A DNA stretch of 64,000 bases from Micromonospora sp. MP36 (lineage in GTDB: Bacteria > Actinomycetota > Actinomycetes > Mycobacteriales > Micromonosporaceae). The translations under genes were made by a program, and so were the position numbers. A model generated the notes under the pieces. That model was given only the letters and a program-made list of their open reading frames with translations, was not told where the DNA came from and made no database searches. Positions 63,504-64,000 of the stretch are shown here, piece after piece (positions within the stretch are counted from its first letter, which is position 1; the number at the start of each line of letters is the position of its first letter). The stretch covers positions 31,370 through 95,369 of the forward strand of contig NZ_VSFA01000019.1 of assembly GCF_008119785.1 (NCBI RefSeq), given 5' to 3'.

Positions 63504-64000
63504 GTGGCCCTCTTCAGTTGCGGCCGCTGCGGCAGGGTGCTGACACCCGACCTGGCGCTTTCCCCGGGAAAGCTGGTTCGCCCGCCAGCACAAGAAGGTC
63601 GTGGTCCGCGTCCCTCAACGATGCCGCGGGGATTCTTCGCCATCGACCCAGAGCCGTTCGGTGTCCCGTTCGTGCCCGCAGCGGATCAAAACCCTCCTGT
63701 CCACGAGGAACCAGCGGCCATGCCAGGTGGTGGTTCATGGCGCCTTGATGACGTCCTCGTTGTTTCAGCCGGCCCGCGTAACACCATCGTGATTCACCCG
63801 GACGACACGCCGTCGCTTCAGCTACACCCGGACTACAGCCGTCGGACGGGCTGCTGCGGCCTGGACGGTGAGCGCGGGCCGAATAAGGTGTGCCCCTGTG
63901 GTGCCGAGGTGGCAACCCTGATGGCGGACTGCACCGGAGCTCATGAGCTGCACCTAGGCCGTGTCTCCCGGATCATGGCTTGGGGCGGTCCGGTTTCGCA
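63504..64000 (+). CDS. Cys-rich protein of unknown function (cut by window edge)
   Basis: A GTG at 63504 begins VALFSCGRCGRVLTPDLALS, and the frame stays open to the end of the window (165 codons seen). Features are a zinc-ribbon-like C-G-R-C at the N-terminus, TMPRGFFAIDPEPFGVPFVP, GPRNTIVIHPDDTPSLQLHPD, then GCCGLDGERGPNKVCPCGAEV and a further Cys in MADCTGAHELHL. The CxxC...CC...CPC pattern suggests a metal-binding fold. Proteins of this design exist in streptomycetes without assigned role. The 3' end is missing. Confidence 0.65.
   Translation, partial: MALFSCGRCGRVLTPDLALSPGKLVRPPAQEGRGPRPSTMPRGFFAIDPEPFGVPFVPAADQNPPVHEEPAAMPGGGSWRLDDVLVVSAGPRNTIVIHPDDTPSLQLHPDYSRRTGCCGLDGERGPNKVCPCGAEVATLMADCTGAHELHLGRVSRIMAWGGPVS

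Overview
The window is a chromosomal segment of a high-GC actinomycete, most likely a member of Micromonosporaceae (Micromonospora-like). The evidence is the very high third-position GC, frequent GTG/TTG starts, candidate leaderless promoters of the TAGCGT / TAGATT type, and typical actinobacterial families: a membrane-MFS/dTMP-kinase fusion, a lysine-tailed TopA and Ku, SCO6745, TIGR03089 and DUF4241 proteins, and a MerR-TipAS regulator. No sequence search was possible, so the taxon is an inference. No rRNA or CRISPR array was seen; one tRNA-Thr(CGU) is present.

Left part (1-7 kb): a patatin-like hydrolase, a GbsR/MarR-type regulator divergent from a DUF4097 protein with palindromic CGTTGCAACG-type sites between them, and an alpha/beta-hydrolase gene that is doubly broken. 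It carries a one-base frameshift near 3262 and a 2,100-bp TnpB-only (IS1341/IS605-like) element at 3796-5895. Removing the element rejoins the hydrolase reading frame exactly, including the catalytic-His segment.

7-25 kb: accessory metabolism and regulation. A TetR regulator has twin CTAGCA operators facing a DUF4267/cupin pair. Next come a bacterial NHEJ locus (primase-polymerase and ATP-dependent ligase overlapping, divergent from ku), a secreted M43-type metalloprotease, flavin/F420 PPOX proteins, an FKBP, a HAD phosphatase, a MerR-TipAS regulator with a 19-bp-spacer operator-promoter, an oxidoreductase, an acyl-CoA ligase and a leaderless Nudix gene.

25-35 kb: a DHA2 drug exporter, a DJ-1/PfpI protein and a small ADP-heptose-type cluster (bifunctional HldE-like enzyme, GT2, GT9), unusual for an organism without LPS. 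Then Hsp20 with DUF2231, a PPOX protein, a Rho-N-domain protein and a SRPBCC protein.

35-50 kb: tRNA-Thr, a membrane metallophosphoesterase, and the conserved housekeeping neighbourhood PSP1/RicT - holB - tmk - topA. A three-gene set of two helical ESX/WXG-like proteins and a YbaB-like protein lies between ricT and holB. An amino-acid deaminase/aldolase, a TetR regulator and an FAD-dependent lactone/alditol oxidase lie between tmk and topA.

50-64 kb: a lipoprotein, a K+-independent H+-pyrophosphatase, a STAS/anti-sigma-kinase pair, a MrfA-like DUF1998 helicase, a LURP-one-like protein, a HelD-like RNA polymerase-associated ATPase flanked by gene remnants, an LtrA-like membrane protein, and a Cys-rich unknown protein cut by the window edge.

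Many convergent gene pairs are separated by strong GC-rich hairpins. Two of these (26960-27020 and 37047-37106) share a TGATCATGA / CGATCATGA core and look like copies of a dispersed palindromic element. Several genes are preceded by very short upstream reading frames that end exactly on the downstream start codon, three of them possibly leaderless.
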